Shown here piece by piece: positions 24,133-24,825 of a stretch of DNA of 24,825 bases. The notes beneath the pieces were generated by a model. The model saw only the letters and a program-made list of their open reading frames with translations. It made no database searches and had not been told where the DNA came from. Positions within the stretch are counted from its first letter, which is position 1; each line of letters opens with the position of its first letter. This DNA is from an uncultured Lachnospiraceae bacterium (GTDB lineage: Bacteria; Bacillota; Clostridia; Lachnospirales; Lachnospiraceae). A program made the position numbers and the translations under genes. Location of the stretch: assembly GCA_937885345.1 (NCBI GenBank), contig CAKZZH010000137.1, forward strand, positions 1 through 24,825. Reading direction: 5' to 3'.

Positions 24133-24825
24133 ATGAGCCTTTTTAAATCAATCGGTAAGATTATCGACAAATCAAATAAAGATAATGTAAGTGCCTTTGC
24201 GTCTGAGTCGGCCCTGTTCATAATAATGGGCTTTGTTCCTTTTCTCATCCTGCTTATGACGCTTATTAAGTTTACACCGATCACACAGGAAATGATGGTT
24301 GAATTTTTTTCCAAGCTGACGCCATCGCCCTTTGAAGCATCCGTTGAAAGGCTTGTATCATCAATCTATTCGGGCACTTCCATCGGTGTGATCGCGATCG
24401 TTATCGTATCCATTCTCTGGACCGCCGGCAAGGGCTTTGATGCCCTTATCCACGCCCTTGATACCATATTCAATGTCAAAAAGATGCAGAACGGTTTTCT
24501 TCGCAGACTTATAGCAATACTTTACACGCTTGTGTTTATTGTCGTGATCCTTTTATGCGTAGTGCTTTACATTCTGGGCAATCGTCTTCTGAACCTTGCA
24601 AACACCTATGCTCCCTTTCTCGGTAAGATACTCGATGTTATCGTAAGCCTGAGAGCACCCGTTGTTATGCTTGTTTTATTTCTCTTCTTCTCGCTCCTTT
24701 ATATTACGATTCCCAGACATGGCATCAAGTTTCGATATATGTTCCCCGGAGCCCTTTTTTCCGCGGTCGGTTGGATCGGATTCTCATTCGGCTTCTCGAT
24801 TTATGTTAATTATTTTCCATCAGCA
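24133..24825 (+). CDS. YihY/BrkB-family membrane protein (partial)
   Basis: The first 231 codons of a gene that runs off the window. The N-terminus KDNVSAFASESALFIIMGFVPF and the segment SILWTAGKGFDALIHALDTIFN are typical of the YihY/BrkB (formerly "RNase BN") family of multi-pass membrane proteins of unknown function. At least four membrane segments are seen (about 28-46, 84-98, 128-149 and 176-192), with a further one near the break. Start at 24133: a stop lies in frame at 24118-24120, no ribosome binding site precedes it, and a TATAAT lies six bases upstream. Confidence 0.9.
   Translation, partial: MSLFKSIGKIIDKSNKDNVSAFASESALFIIMGFVPFLILLMTLIKFTPITQEMMVEFFSKLTPSPFEASVERLVSSIYSGTSIGVIAIVIVSILWTAGKGFDALIHALDTIFNVKKMQNGFLRRLIAILYTLVFIVVILLCVVLYILGNRLLNLANTYAPFLGKILDVIVSLRAPVVMLVLFLFFSLLYITIPRHGIKFRYMFPGALFSAVGWIGFSFGFSIYVNYFPSA

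Noticed and set aside
24117..24314. 65-codon minus-strand frame at the right end
   Set aside because: Antisense to the start of the YihY-like gene, with no supporting signals.
1..24825. CRISPR array, insertion sequences, integrase, relaxase or tRNA genes
   Set aside because: No regularly spaced repeats, no transposase- or integrase-like protein and no cloverleaf apart from the tmRNA ends were seen on either strand.

Overview
The window looks like chromosome of a motile clostridial bacterium, most likely a Lachnospiraceae member. Reasons: the order secG-rnr-smpB-ssrA, a gap-pgk-tpiA glycolytic cluster, scpA-scpB, strong GGAGG ribosome binding sites, TTGNNN-N17-TANNNT promoters and a flagellin-type protein. 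Assignment below family level is inference.

Region A (1-6900) is accessory DNA, visibly GC-richer in codon choice than the rest. It holds the end of one ABC half-transporter and a complete second one (plus strand, ATGA overlap). Facing them is a minus-strand operon: a cysteine-rich protein of a family seen in clostridial conjugative elements, a chimeric protein joining a tandem ArdA-type antirestriction module to the C-terminal half of a type I restriction subunit HsdR, and a large ImmA/IrrE metallopeptidase. No integrase, relaxase, HsdM or HsdS is visible. The block ends just beyond the 3' end of ssrA (tmRNA), a classic integration target, so it is probably one end or a remnant of an integrated element. 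Three terminator hairpins, plus that of ssrA, fill the 200 bases between ssrA and the operon.

Region B (6909-11243) is the translation-rescue/RNA-decay cluster, read leftward: secG, a terminator, rnr, smpB, a small divergent flagellin with its own promoter, then ssrA. The flagellin gene sits inside the usually contiguous smpB-ssrA pair.

Region C (11261-15916) holds exoA, a zinc-ribbon membrane protein, tpiA, pgk and gap, all leftward. gap has a clear promoter with a candidate Rex-like site, and a hairpin separates gap from pgk.

Region D (15979-18464) is a two-gene secretion operon: an S1-family serine protease with a propeptide-like region, and a lipoprotein with two Ig-like domains, preceded by a long leader of about 240 nt.

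Region E (18465-24825) is housekeeping: scpA-scpB (chromosome segregation), an M18 aminopeptidase, prmA (broken by a single-base frameshift near its 3' end) and rsmE, all leftward; a YkuE-like metallophosphoesterase; and, divergent from it, a YihY/BrkB-family membrane protein whose promoter places the transcript start at or next to the ATG (leaderless) and which runs off the window.

The most notable items are the ArdA-HsdR chimera, the terminator array in front of its operon, the prmA frameshift, the flagellin wedged between smpB and ssrA, and the apparently leaderless gene at the right end.
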